The notes below the pieces were generated by a model. That model saw only the letters and a list, made by a program, of their open reading frames with translations. It did no database searches and had not been told where the DNA came from. The position numbers and the translations under genes were made by a program. Positions 18,040 to 26,469 of a stretch of 64,000 nucleotides of DNA are shown in pieces. The stretch is from CAWIXB01 sp963839955 (lineage in GTDB: Bacteria > Actinomycetota > Actinomycetes > JACCUZ01). Numbering within the stretch: position 1 is the first letter of the stretch; each line of letters starts with the position of its first letter. The DNA lies in NCBI GenBank assembly GCA_963839955.1, contig CAWIXB010000002.1, forward strand, positions 1 to 64,000, given 5' to 3'.

Positions 18040-19172
18040 GCGACAAACGACGAGGCCTGGGCCGTGGCCTGGGGGCGTTGATCCCGCCGGCACCCGGGCG
18101 GGGCGAGGACGGCAAAGGTTCGCCGTCGCCGGTCGACGTCCTGATCCCGGAGCGCAGCGACCGTCCGACGATCTCCCGGAACGGGGACGACGGCGAGGCG
18201 CACCCCGGTGGGCACGACCCGGAAGTCACAGCGGCCTCGTCAGGCGCATCGGCGCCGGGGGACCCGCTCGTCGAGGTCCGCGGTGCACGCTTCGCCGAGA
18301 TCGCACTCCACGAGATCACCCCGAACCCGCGCCAGCCGCGCCAGGTCTTCGACGAGGAGGCAATGGCCGAGCTCGTGCACTCGGTGCGCGAGGTCGGCAT
18401 GCTCCAGCCGATCGTCGTACGCCAGCTCGGTGCGGATCGCTACGAGCTCATCATGGGCGAGCGGCGGTGGCGCGCGGCCGGCCAGGCGGGGCTCGACTCG
18501 GTCCCGGCGATCGTGCGCGACACCGAGGACGAGGCGATGCTGCGTGACGCCCTCCTCGAGAACCTGCATCGCGCCCAGCTCAACCCGCTGGAGGAAGCAG
18601 CCGCCTACGACCAGATGCTGCACGACTTCGGCTGCACGCACGACGAGCTGGCCGGGCGTATCGGGCGGTCCCGTCCGCAGATCTCCAACACCCTCCGGCT
18701 GCTGCGGCTGCCACCGTTGGTGCAGCGCCGGGTGGCGGCCGGGGTGCTTTCCGCCGGACATGCCCGCGCCCTGCTCGGCCTCGAGGACGGGGCCGCTCAG
18801 GAGCGCCTGGCACAACGGGTCGTGGCCGAGGGCCTGTCGGTGCGCAACGTCGAGGAGATCGTTGCCGTCGGCAGTGACGACGTCCCGGCGCGGCGTCGGT
18901 CCAGGTCGCCGAAGCCGGTGGCACCCAAGCTGGCCGTCCTCGCCGACCGGCTTGCCGATCGGTTCGAGACCCGGGTCAAGGTCGACCTCGGCCGGTCGAA
19001 GGGGCGGATCATCGTGGAGTTCGCGTCCCTCGACGACCTGGAGCGCATCGTCGCACTGATGTCTCCGAGCGACCCGGTCCCGTCCCTGGCAGAGGCGGAG
19101 ACCGACACGGAGACCCGACCCGACGCCGACCAGGACGCGCGGGAGTCGGTGCCCGCCCTCGCGGAGGGCTAG
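18036..19172 (+). CDS. parB: Chromosome-partitioning protein ParB
   Basis: ParB is a CTP-dependent DNA clamp that loads at parS and spreads. The 378-residue protein has the N-terminal ParA-interaction box RGLGRGLGALIP (residues 4-15), a charged linker, the ParB/Srx CTP-binding domain with NPRQPRQVFDEEAM and the GERRWRA motif, a helix-turn-helix (ELAGRIGRSRPQISNTLRLL) and a C-terminal dimerisation domain (IIVEFASLDDLERIVALM). It starts at ATG 18036, overlapping the parA stop. Its targets, the three parS sites, lie 1-2 kb upstream. Confidence 0.97.
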   Translation: MSDKRRGLGRGLGALIPPAPGRGEDGKGSPSPVDVLIPERSDRPTISRNGDDGEAHPGGHDPEVTAASSGASAPGDPLVEVRGARFAEIALHEITPNPRQPRQVFDEEAMAELVHSVREVGMLQPIVVRQLGADRYELIMGERRWRAAGQAGLDSVPAIVRDTEDEAMLRDALLENLHRAQLNPLEEAAAYDQMLHDFGCTHDELAGRIGRSRPQISNTLRLLRLPPLVQRRVAAGVLSAGHARALLGLEDGAAQERLAQRVVAEGLSVRNVEEIVAVGSDDVPARRRSRSPKPVAPKLAVLADRLADRFETRVKVDLGRSKGRIIVEFASLDDLERIVALMSPSDPVPSLAEAETDTETRPDADQDARESVPALAEG

Positions 19173-19202
19173 GGACCGCACCGGCCACCTCTGTCGACGA
19201 GG

Positions 19203-19220
19203 CGATATGTCGACACATCG
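19203..19220. repeat. Imperfect 18-bp palindrome upstream of the GNAT gene
   Basis: CGATATGTCGACACATCG is a palindrome with a single mismatched pair and a perfect TGTCGACA core. It lies in the 147-bp gap between parB and the acetyltransferase. It could be an operator, but no regulator in the window is clearly linked to it. Confidence 0.4.
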
Positions 19221-19319
19221 ATTCGTCTCTGGACGCACAGGCAGGGTGGCCGGGAACCTAGCCGGGTGAGCCGCCGCGCCCTACGATGACGGCTCCGGGT
19301 GGGTGAGGGGAGGGCAGCC

Positions 19320-19955
19320 TTGTCGCGTCGGCTCGCGAACCTCACGCTCGACAATCTCGACGACCTGCCACGCTCATGCCGGCGTTGCGTGTTCTGGGAG
19401 CTCGACCCCGTGGCCCGTGAGAACGCCGAGGCCTCGGGCGACCCAGGCCTGGAGAAGGAGGCCTGGGTCTCCTCGACCCTGCTCGACTGGGGTTCGTGCG
19501 GGAAGATCGCCTACGTCGACTCGGTGCCGGCCGGCTACGTCCTCTACGCACCGCCGATTCACGTGCCACGCACCCTCGCGTTCCCCACCTCTCCGGTGTC
19601 GGGGGATGCGGTCGCCCTGGTGACGGCGGCGGTGCTCCCGGAGCTCACCGGCGGGGGCATCGGCCGGATGCTGCTCCAGGGGGCCGCCAAGGATCTCTCC
19701 CGCCGTGGCATCAAGGCCATCGAGGCGTTCGGCGAGATCTCGGCGTCGACCGGTGACGAGATTCCCCGTCGCGCCTGCGTCGTTCCGGCCGACTATCTGC
19801 TGGCGGTCGGGTTCAAGACGGTGCGCCCGCACCATCGATTCCCGCGGTTGCGACTCGAGTTGAAGAACGCGCTGTCCTGGCGTGAGGACGTGGAGGTCGC
19901 CCTCGAGCGGTTGCTGGGCTCGATGAACCCCGAGCCGGTGTTCCGGCCGGTCTGA
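19320..19955 (+). CDS. GNAT-family N-acetyltransferase (parB-adjacent)
   Basis: This is a ~211-residue protein starting SRRLANLTLDNLDDLPRSCRRCVFWE. The centre resembles a GNAT fold: strand VALVTAAVLPELTGGGIGRMLLQGAAKDL, where GGGIGRMLL is in the position of the acetyl-CoA-binding Q/RxxGxG/A loop. Two cysteines (CRRC) near the N-terminus are conserved in this actinobacterial group. It occupies the place of Rv3916c in mycobacteria, next to parB and cwlM. I favour the TTG at 19320, which has GGGGAGGG upstream. The frame is open from GTG 19299. Its stop is one base from the convergent amidase stop. The substrate is unknown. Confidence 0.75.
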   Translation: MSRRLANLTLDNLDDLPRSCRRCVFWELDPVARENAEASGDPGLEKEAWVSSTLLDWGSCGKIAYVDSVPAGYVLYAPPIHVPRTLAFPTSPVSGDAVALVTAAVLPELTGGGIGRMLLQGAAKDLSRRGIKAIEAFGEISASTGDEIPRRACVVPADYLLAVGFKTVRPHHRFPRLRLELKNALSWREDVEVALERLLGSMNPEPVFRPV

Positions 19956-19956
19956 C

Positions 19957-21105
19957 TCAGCCGCGCAGTGCTGGGATGCGCAGGCGCCCGGTCTCCGCGT
20001 CCTCGTCGGGCGGCAGGTACAAGCGCTGCACGGCGGCCACGACCGCCTCACCCAGCACGTCGCGGAAGGCGGGATCGGACAGCCGCGCCGCGTCACCCGG
20101 ATTGGTGACATAGCCGACCTCGATGCGCACGGCAGGCATCCTGGTGCGGCGCAACAGGTCCCACGTCTTGGGATGAATGCGCGCGTCGACGAGATCGGTG
20201 CGCGCGCAGATCTCCTTCTGCACCAGCTCGGCGAACCGCTGGCCCACACTCGAGTGGTGCCCGAAGCGGTCGTTGCCGTAGTAGTAGGTGGCGCAACCGG
20301 AGGCCCGCTCGCTGGAGTAGGCGTCGGTGTGCAGGGAGATGACCAGGTCGGCGCCCGCCGCGTTGGCGAAGTTCGCCCGCTCCACCTCGTCCAGCACACC
20401 TTCGTGCCCACGGGTGAGGTACGCCGAGCTGCCGGTCGCCGTCAGCCGGCCCTCGATCCGCGACGCAAGGTCGTAGACCAGGCTCGCCTCGTCGATGTGG
20501 TGGCCGGTGACACCGTGGTCACCGCCGCCGTGTCCGGGATCGATGATGACGAGCTTCCCCGACAGCGTCGGCCCGGCCTGGTTGATCGCCTCCGACTCGC
20601 GCATCGCCTGCGGCTGTCCCCCGACGACGGTGCGGGTGAGCTGGTTGAGTGCCTTGAACGTGGCCGGGCCGCACGTACCGTCCGGCACCAGACCCACGTT
20701 TCGCTGGAAGTCACGGATGGCCTGCTCCGTCTCGACACCGAACAGGCCGTCGACGCGACTGCAGTCGAAGCCCATGTCGAGCAGCCGTTGCTGCAGTCCT
20801 GCCACGTCGTCGCCCGCCATCAACCGCGCGGGGATGAACGACAGGATCCGGTCGCCGAGTCGCCAGCGCGCCTCGTCCAGTGCCTGGTAGGTGCGAGGCC
20901 CGACGATGCCGTCGACGGTGATGCCGCGCTGTTGCTGGAACTCGCGGACCGCACGGTCGGTCGCGTCGTCGAACTGTGCTGTCGCCGTGTGCTCGACCGT
21001 CGTCGCCGGGCTGTCGCTGAGCAGGCCGAGCACCGCGAGCTTGGTGCGGATCTCCGCGACGGCAGGCCCCGAGTCCCCCCGGCGGTACAAGCGCTCGAAA
21101 GTCAT
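19957..21105 (-). CDS. cwlM: N-acetylmuramoyl-L-alanine amidase with two peptidoglycan-binding domains (CwlM-like)
   Basis: This is a 382-residue protein. Residues 1-75 and 85-160 are two PG_binding_1-type repeats (AVAEIRTKLAVLGLL...REFQQQRGITVDGIVG and LQQRLLDMGFDCSRVDGLFG...DFQRNVGLVPDGTCG). From about 185 comes an Amidase_3 domain: VIIDPGHGGGDHG (zinc His), DEASLVYDLA (zinc Glu), VISLHTDAYS (zinc His) and VRIEVGYVTNP (catalytic Glu). All catalytic positions appear intact. No signal peptide is visible. It matches mycobacterial CwlM (Rv3915) in location and architecture. There the protein acts in the cytoplasm as a regulator of the peptidoglycan precursor enzyme MurA. Whether this copy is an enzyme, a regulator or both is open. 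Confidence 0.88.
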   Translation of the reverse strand: MTFERLYRRGDSGPAVAEIRTKLAVLGLLSDSPATTVEHTATAQFDDATDRAVREFQQQRGITVDGIVGPRTYQALDEARWRLGDRILSFIPARLMAGDDVAGLQQRLLDMGFDCSRVDGLFGVETEQAIRDFQRNVGLVPDGTCGPATFKALNQLTRTVVGGQPQAMRESEAINQAGPTLSGKLVIIDPGHGGGDHGVTGHHIDEASLVYDLASRIEGRLTATGSSAYLTRGHEGVLDEVERANFANAAGADLVISLHTDAYSSERASGCATYYYGNDRFGHHSSVGQRFAELVQKEICARTDLVDARIHPKTWDLLRRTRMPAVRIEVGYVTNPGDAARLSDPAFRDVLGEAVVAAVQRLYLPPDEDAETGRLRIPALRG

Positions 21106-21266
21106 TGCTCGGCGACTCCTCGCTCTACGAGAGACGGACGGGGTCTGCGAACGGGGTTCGGGTGCGCCGTTTCCGGCGCACGTTCACGCCGGTTGGCCGA
21201 TGATAGCCGTTTCGATACTCGGCGGCCACGCTGAGTAAAGCCATTGCGACACGCCGGGACGACCGC

Positions 21267-21587
21267 CTAGATGAAAGCCTCGAGGTCGCGCAGCAGGATC
21301 GCCTTCGGCTTGGCCCCGATGATCGATTTGACGACCTCGCCGCCCTTGTAGACGTTCAGCGTGGGAATCGAGGTCACGCCGTACTGCGCTGCGGTCGCCG
21401 GGTTCTCGTCCACGTTGAGCTTGACGATGTCGATCTTGTCCGCGTGCTCGCCCGCGATCTCCTCGAGGATGGGCGAGACCTGACGGCACGGGCCGCACCA
21501 CTCTGCCCAGAAGTCAACGAGCACCGCCTTCTCGTTCTGCAGGACGTCGGTGCTGAAGCTGGCGTCGGTGACGGACTTGGCGCCCAC
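21267..21587 (-). CDS. trxA: Thioredoxin
   Basis: This is a 106-residue thioredoxin with the active-site motif FWAEWCGPCRQ and the cis-proline region SIPTLNVYKGGE. It is reduced by the TrxB encoded just upstream and keeps cytoplasmic protein thiols reduced. The GTG at 21587 (MGAKSVTDASF) is preferred because GAGAGG lies 7 nt upstream. The open frame continues to 21632 without family-like residues. It lies 69 bp after trxB. Confidence 0.95.
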   Translation of the reverse strand: MGAKSVTDASFSTDVLQNEKAVLVDFWAEWCGPCRQVSPILEEIAGEHADKIDIVKLNVDENPATAAQYGVTSIPTLNVYKGGEVVKSIIGAKPKAILLRDLEAFI

Positions 21588-21656
21588 GGTGGTTCCTCTC
21601 GGTTGCAGTGGTTTCTGTTGCTGGCGTTGCATCAGTGATGATGCAGCACGGGGCTG

Positions 21657-22646
21657 TCAAGCATTGACGTTGACGGCCTGGGCCGCCTGAACCGGTTCGC
21701 CGGTCTGGGCGGCGTCCTCGAGGGAGGTGAGGTAGCGCTCGGCGTCGAGGGCGGCAGCACATCCAGTGCCGGCCGCGGTGACTGCCTGACGGTAGACGTG
21801 GTCGACGACGTCGCCGCTGGCGAAGACGCCGACCAGGTTGGTGCGCGTCGAGGGTGCGTCGACGAGGATGTAGCCCTCGTCGTCGCGGCGTAGCTGACCC
21901 TCGAACAGCTCACTGCGCGGATCGTGGCCGATGGCGATGAACAGGCCCGTCACGTCGAGGGTGGACTCCTCGCCGGTGAGAGTGTCGCGCAGGCGTACGC
22001 CGGTCACCTTCGTGTCACCGAGTACGTCGACGACCTCGCTGTTCCAGCGGAACCGGACCTTCTCGTTCGCGAACGCGCGGTCCTGCATGATCTTCGACGC
22101 GCGCAGTGCGTCGCGGCGGTGCACGATCGTCACAGACTTGGCGAAGCGGGTGAGGAAGGTGGCTTCCTCGATAGCCGTGTCGCCGCCGCCGACCACGACG
22201 ATGTCCTGGTCGCGGAAGAAGAAGCCGTCACACGTCGCACACCACGACACCCCGTGGCCGGAGAGGCGCTTCTCGTTCTCGAGGCCGAGCTCGCGGTAGC
22301 CGGAGCCGGTCGCGATGATGACCGCGCGTGCCTGGTGGGTGGCACCAGCGCCGTCGGTGACGGTCTTGACTTCGCCGGTCAGGTCGACCGCGGTCACGTC
22401 GTCGGTGACCAGCTCGGCGCCGAAGCGCTCGGCCTGCTTGCGCAGCAGGTCCATGAGATCGGGACCCATGACGCCGTCGGGGAAGCCCGGGTAGTTCTCG
22501 ACGTCGGTCGTGTTCATCAGCGCGCCGCCGGCGGTGACCGATCCCTCGAAGACGAGGGGGCGCAGGTTGGCTCGCGCGGCGTAGAGGGCAGCCGTGTAGC
22601 CAGCTGGACCGGAGCCGATCACGATGACGTCGCGGACGTCGGGCAC
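21657..22646 (-). CDS. trxB: Thioredoxin reductase (NADPH)
   Basis: This 329-residue FAD flavoprotein transfers electrons from NADPH to thioredoxin. Landmarks: the FAD motif VIGSGPAGYTAALYAAR near the N-terminus, the redox-active CxxC in SWCATCDGFFF, the NADPH-binding VVGGGDTAIEEATFL and the second FAD motif GVFASGDVVDHVYRQA. I choose the GTG at 22646 (MPDVRDVIVIGSG) with AAAGG upstream. The frame is open to 22799, overlapping the preceding gene, but those residues are not TrxB-like. Confidence 0.95.
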   Translation of the reverse strand: MPDVRDVIVIGSGPAGYTAALYAARANLRPLVFEGSVTAGGALMNTTDVENYPGFPDGVMGPDLMDLLRKQAERFGAELVTDDVTAVDLTGEVKTVTDGAGATHQARAVIIATGSGYRELGLENEKRLSGHGVSWCATCDGFFFRDQDIVVVGGGDTAIEEATFLTRFAKSVTIVHRRDALRASKIMQDRAFANEKVRFRWNSEVVDVLGDTKVTGVRLRDTLTGEESTLDVTGLFIAIGHDPRSELFEGQLRRDDEGYILVDAPSTRTNLVGVFASGDVVDHVYRQAVTAAGTGCAAALDAERYLTSLEDAAQTGEPVQAAQAVNVNA

Positions 22647-22749
22647 AGGTGACCTTTCGATGGCTGAAGGGGTCGGGACAACGTTGCGGAACTTGTCCGA
22701 GTGAACAAACCCGTCAACCGATCCTAGGACCCCGGAATTCCCGCCCCGA

Positions 22750-23634
22750 TCAGGGCAGCGTGGTCCGCAGGAACGCCAGTAGGGCGTCGTCCGTGGCACA
22801 GCCGGGCCTTACCACCCATACGTCAACGTCGCCGGGTTCGGGGCCCGGCGCCAGGATCACCAACGCGTCCTTGCCCTGGTAGCTGGCCCGGTCCACGGCC
22901 AGGGGGGTGATGGGAGTCGCCGTCCCGGTGATGAAGTCGATACACGCCTGTAGCGCCGTCGGGTCGACCGTCCCGCCGGTGGCGCCCTCGGGCTGCTCCG
23001 AGCTGGCCGGGGCGGAGCCTTCCTCGCTCGGTGCCGCGCTCCCGGGTTCGCGTTGGAGGCTTGCCGCGGGCTGGCCGGCCAGCAGGCCAGGAACGGCGGC
23101 CACCACGGACTTCTCGGTGTAGTTGCGGCCGGTGGCGAGCACTGGATAGGCACTGTCGGCCCGGGCCGCGGTGTCTCCAGCGGATTTCTCGGCACTGCCC
23201 GCCCCGGCATCGTCGCTGGCGGGCCCCGGGTTGCCGCCGCCGACGAAGGCGGAGATGCCGATGGCGACACCGGCCAGCAGCACCACACAGGCCGCGACGG
23301 CCTGCAGCAGGCGGCTGCTGCGTGGGAGCCGCGCCGGCGTCCGCTCGAGGGGCACCACCGTCGTCGAGCGGGTCCCGGCTGCTGGGCGCGCGTCCGGGTC
23401 GGCCAGGGCCCGCTCCAGCCGGTCGACCACGTGGGAGGGCATCGGCCCGGTGTCCCCGGCGTCGGCGAGGCGGGCGCTGACCAGGCCGAGGTCGTCGAAG
23501 ACACCACGACAGCGTGGGCACGACGCGAGATGGGTGTCGGCTCGCGCCTCCTGGGCGGGTTCGAGCAGCCCTTCGGCGTGATCGGCGAGCACCTCGATGT
23601 CGAGATGACCGTCGTGCTCGGTCGGTGTCGTCAT
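22750..23634 (-). CDS. Zinc-binding anti-sigma factor for the SigM-type ECF sigma factor
   Basis: This is a ~294-residue membrane protein that starts eight bases after the ECF sigma gene. The N-terminal domain has the zinc anti-sigma pattern H-x3-C-x2-C (THLASCPRCR), preceded by ADHAEGLL. A single hydrophobic helix LLQAVAACVVLLAGVAIGISAFV anchors it, followed by an alanine/serine/glycine-rich extracytoplasmic linker and a C-terminal domain (ALQACIDFITGTATPITPLAVDRASYQGKDALVIL). Family knowledge says such proteins hold the sigma factor inactive until an envelope or redox signal. In mycobacteria the matching gene is Rv3912. The ATG at 23634 has GGGAGGTG upstream. Confidence 0.87.
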   Translation of the reverse strand: MTTPTEHDGHLDIEVLADHAEGLLEPAQEARADTHLASCPRCRGVFDDLGLVSARLADAGDTGPMPSHVVDRLERALADPDARPAAGTRSTTVVPLERTPARLPRSSRLLQAVAACVVLLAGVAIGISAFVGGGNPGPASDDAGAGSAEKSAGDTAARADSAYPVLATGRNYTEKSVVAAVPGLLAGQPAASLQREPGSAAPSEEGSAPASSEQPEGATGGTVDPTALQACIDFITGTATPITPLAVDRASYQGKDALVILAPGPEPGDVDVWVVRPGCATDDALLAFLRTTLP

Positions 23635-23642
23635 GCGGGTGC

Positions 23643-24314
23643 TCACCTCCCTCGGGGGGTCGACGGGTCGGGTCCGGTCCCAGGTGGGACGCCGCCGTGC
23701 GCTCCCGGGTTCCACGTGGACGCGGGGTTCTCCGCTTCCGCCCCGCCGTCAGCCCGGCGTTCGCGAAGCAGCGGGAGCAGCCGGGCCCGACCCCGCGCGC
23801 AGCGGCTCTTCACGGTGCCGGGTGCGCAGTCGAGCACCTGGGAGGCGTCGTCCACGCTCCAGCCGTACATGTCGACAAGGATCAGCGCGGCGCGCTGCTC
23901 GACGGGGAGCGTGGCGAGCGCGGCGGTCACGTCCAGGGCCGTGTCCCGGGCGCCGATCGCGTCGCCGCGCGCCGGCACGTCGGCATCGGGCAGCGGATCC
24001 GTCGGTCGGCTCGCCTGACGGCGTACTCGGTCGAGGCAGGCGTTGACCACGATGCGGTGCAGCCACGTCGTGACTGCGGCCTCGCCCCGGAACGCCGCGC
24101 TCGCCCCCGGGCCGGCCGCCCGCAGCGCCGAGACGCAGGCGTCCTGCACGGCGTCGGCTGCCTCGTCGGGGTTGCCGAGGGTGCGCAGCGCCACGGCCCA
24201 GAGCCGGTCACGATGGCGGCGCACCAGTTCGCCGAAGGCGTCGGGGTCACCGCCCGCGTGTCGTTCGAGCAGGACAGGGTCGGAGAGGTCGGCGTACTCC
24301 GACCACCCGCCCAT
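23643..24314 (-). CDS. sigM: ECF RNA polymerase sigma factor SigM
   Basis: This is a 223-residue sigma-70 family ECF factor. Region 2 spans about 10-85 (DAFGELVRRHRDRLWAVALR, DEAADAVQDACVSAL). Region 4 covers about 135-190 (LPVEQRAALILVDMYGWSVDDASQVLDCAPGTVKSR), with a classic -35-binding helix-turn-helix. A ~30-residue proline/glycine-rich tail follows. The start ATG 24314 has GGAGG 6 nt upstream. The gene is followed by its anti-sigma gene and trxB-trxA, and preceded by the MurJ/pseudokinase genes, the order seen around mycobacterial sigM. Confidence 0.93.
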   Translation of the reverse strand: MGGWSEYADLSDPVLLERHAGGDPDAFGELVRRHRDRLWAVALRTLGNPDEAADAVQDACVSALRAAGPGASAAFRGEAAVTTWLHRIVVNACLDRVRRQASRPTDPLPDADVPARGDAIGARDTALDVTAALATLPVEQRAALILVDMYGWSVDDASQVLDCAPGTVKSRCARGRARLLPLLRERRADGGAEAENPASTWNPGAHGGVPPGTGPDPSTPRGR

Positions 24315-24390
24315 CTGCAGCCTCCGTCGCTCGGCGACGCAGCCGACCGCTCCCGGTCGTCGCCCGTCCAGCCTAGGACGTGGTAGCCGG

Positions 24391-25875
24391 CTAACTGCGA
24401 ACCGTGACCTCGGAGACACCGGCGCGGTATCCGCCGTCGACCGAGGGCAGGGCGGTGAGCCAGAGCAGGAGGTAGCGGGCCGTCGCGGGCTCGTCGGCGC
24501 GCAGCTCGGCGCGACCCGAGGCGTCGCTCGCCTCGGCCACGACCTCGTAGTCGGCCGGGGCCTCACCAGCCGAGGACGCCGCCCGCAGCTCGACATCGGT
24601 GCCCGACCCCTCGAGGGCCACCGTCACGCTGCTGACCTCGCGCTCGCGCCCGAGGTCGAGCACCACCCCGACGCCCCGCTTGAGCCCGCCCGGCCCGAAC
24701 TGCTCGTTGTAGCGCTTGGTCGTCCAGACGGTGTCCGCGTCCCCGTCCGCGACCCGCGCCACCCGGTCGTCGTTCTCCTCGGAGTTTCCCGCGGGCGGCG
24801 GGTCCAGAGTGGTGACGTCGGTGACCCGGACCGGGCGGTTCGCCGCGGAGGGTGAGGCGCGCGACGTCGACGTCCCCGAGGCATTGGGGTCGTCCTCGCC
24901 GCGGTTCCCGACCGCTGTCACCAGCTGCCAGCCCGCGAGGCCGAGGCCGACAGCGAGGATCAGCACGACGGCCACCCAGGCGGCGCGGGTCCACAGGGAG
25001 CGTGGCGGCCGCGAGTCGTCGTACGGCGTGAGGTAGGTCGGCGGCGGGAACGGCGTGTCGTCGTCACGCTCGACCGGCTGCTGCACCACCGGGATGCGAC
25101 TGGTCGCCTGCGTGCTCGCGAGGCCGGTCGCCAGGTCCCGCAGGGTCTCCACCGGAGTGGCGCCGTGGCGCAACCGGGTGCCCAGGGCGCGGCAGACGAG
25201 CTCGTCGAGGTCGTCGGGGATACCCGCCCGCACCTGCCGCGGGCTGCACAGCCCACTCGCGTCCTGGGGCGCGGCGGGCAGGGTGGTGTCACCGTCGTCC
25301 CCGGGCCAGCGGGCGGTGAGCGCGGCGTAGAGGACGGCGGCAGCGCCGCGGGTGTCCTGGCGGAGAGCTTCCTCCGGGTCGGGCACCGGCACCTGGCGTA
25401 CCGCGGCGTCGACGCCTAGCCCGGCGATCTTGATCTGCCCGTGCGAGGTCCGCAGCACGTGCTCGGGCTGCAGGCACAGGTGGTGGAGCCCCTGCTCGTG
25501 GGCCGCAGCCAGGGCCTCGGCGACCTGGACGGCCATCTCGCGGGCCTCGCCGGCCGGCAGCGGGCCGCGTTCGAGCAGGTCGGCCAGGCTACGCGCGCGG
25601 ACCCACTCGGTGACCACGTAGACGACGTCGTCGACCTCGCTGGCGTCGAGCACGCGCAGGAACCGGGGGTCGCTGACGGCAGCGGCCCGGCGCGCGGCAC
25701 TCAGCACACCGCGGGAGAGCTCGGTGTCGCCGGCGAGGAGACAGACGCCCACGGGGCGGTCGAGCAGCTCGTCCTGCGCCTGCCAGTACGACGTGCCGCC
25801 CGCCTCACCGAGCGCTTGATCGAGACGGTAGCGGTCGACGAGCCGGGTGCCCGGCTCGACGGCGTACGGCGGCAC
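24391..25875 (-). CDS. MviN-associated transmembrane pseudokinase with galactose-binding-like ectodomain
   Basis: This is a 494-residue protein. Residues ~10-265 resemble a Ser/Thr kinase fold but lack the catalytic set. The VAIK position reads PVGVCLL, the HRDLKPxN loop reads HHLCLQPEHVL, and DFG reads IAGLGVD. A transmembrane helix (about 300-325, WVAVVLILAVGLGLAGWQLV) is followed by a C-terminal extracytoplasmic domain (about 360-494) with the look of a discoidin-like sugar-binding fold (DGDADTVWTTKRY, VVLDLGREREVSSVTVAL). In mycobacteria the equivalent pseudokinase is fused to MviN/MurJ (Rv3910) and recruits FhaA when phosphorylated. Here it is a separate protein. GTG 25875 has GAGGAG upstream. 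Confidence 0.87.
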   Translation of the reverse strand: MPPYAVEPGTRLVDRYRLDQALGEAGGTSYWQAQDELLDRPVGVCLLAGDTELSRGVLSAARRAAAVSDPRFLRVLDASEVDDVVYVVTEWVRARSLADLLERGPLPAGEAREMAVQVAEALAAAHEQGLHHLCLQPEHVLRTSHGQIKIAGLGVDAAVRQVPVPDPEEALRQDTRGAAAVLYAALTARWPGDDGDTTLPAAPQDASGLCSPRQVRAGIPDDLDELVCRALGTRLRHGATPVETLRDLATGLASTQATSRIPVVQQPVERDDDTPFPPPTYLTPYDDSRPPRSLWTRAAWVAVVLILAVGLGLAGWQLVTAVGNRGEDDPNASGTSTSRASPSAANRPVRVTDVTTLDPPPAGNSEENDDRVARVADGDADTVWTTKRYNEQFGPGGLKRGVGVVLDLGREREVSSVTVALEGSGTDVELRAASSAGEAPADYEVVAEASDASGRAELRADEPATARYLLLWLTALPSVDGGYRAGVSEVTVRS

Positions 25876-25973
25876 AGCTCTCCTCGGACGGGTGGTCGTC
25901 GTGGGGCTCGGTTGAGGATCCGGCTACGGTCGGCAGACCGGGTCCTGCCTCCATGGTAGGCGGAGCCGCTGGG

Positions 25974-26420
25974 TCAGCCGACGTCGAGCCCGGTGCCCTT
26001 GCCGCGCACGTCGGCCCAGTGCTTGATCGCGCCGATGTGAAAGACGATGAGCGTGGTCGCCTCGCGGGTGACCGTCGCGTGCACCCGGCCGTCCGTGTCG
26101 ACGCGGAACGTCTTCGCGTCGACCAGATTCGCTGCGTTCGCCTCCATGGCCCGCTGGGTTGCCTTGTCGTAGGCCATCTGCAGGTTCCTGGTCCCTAGCC
26201 ACACGCTCGAGGCCTCGCGCGCCGCGTAGGAGGCTTGGTCGGCGGTGTTCACATGGGTGGTCGCGATCGAGATGCCGTCGAAGAGGACGATCCCAAGCAG
26301 CCCGAAGACCACGATGAGCTTGAGCAGCCACCCCGTGATGATTCCGCCCTCATCGTTCACGCCGCGGCCGAGCCGTCGGCGCAGGCGCGCCGAGGGGCGC
26401 AGGGGATGGGGAGCGTTCAT
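25974..26420 (-). CDS. Small single-pass membrane protein between MurJ and the pseudokinase (TadE/TadG-like)
   Basis: This is a 148-residue protein with an arginine-rich N-terminus, the segment NDEGGIITGWLLKLIVVFGLLGIVLFDG (one transmembrane helix with an acidic residue just before it), and a ~95-residue extracytoplasmic part rich in alanine (ADQASYAAREASSVW). A short acidic stretch before a single helix, then an alanine-rich helix, is reminiscent of TadE/TadG pseudopilin-like proteins. I do not recognise a named family. It lies 49 bp after murJ and 98 bp before the pseudokinase on the same strand. I use ATG 26420. No Shine-Dalgarno is evident, and a GTG at 26360 is possible. Confidence 0.6.
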   Translation of the reverse strand: MNAPHPLRPSARLRRRLGRGVNDEGGIITGWLLKLIVVFGLLGIVLFDGISIATTHVNTADQASYAAREASSVWLGTRNLQMAYDKATQRAMEANAANLVDAKTFRVDTDGRVHATVTREATTLIVFHIGAIKHWADVRGKGTGLDVG

Positions 26421-26469
26421 GTGTGGATAGATCGGCCATTCGAACGCCTGTCTTGAGGTCGATGAGGCC

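Noticed and set aside
21154..21168. GCGAACGGGGTTCGG upstream of the amidase as a LexA box
   Set aside because: The half-sites are separated by 3 rather than 4 bases, so the geometry does not fit.
23710..23722. GTTCCACGTGGACG as a fourth parS site
   Set aside because: Four or more mismatches to GTTTCACGTGAAAC; the central CACGTG alone is not sufficient.
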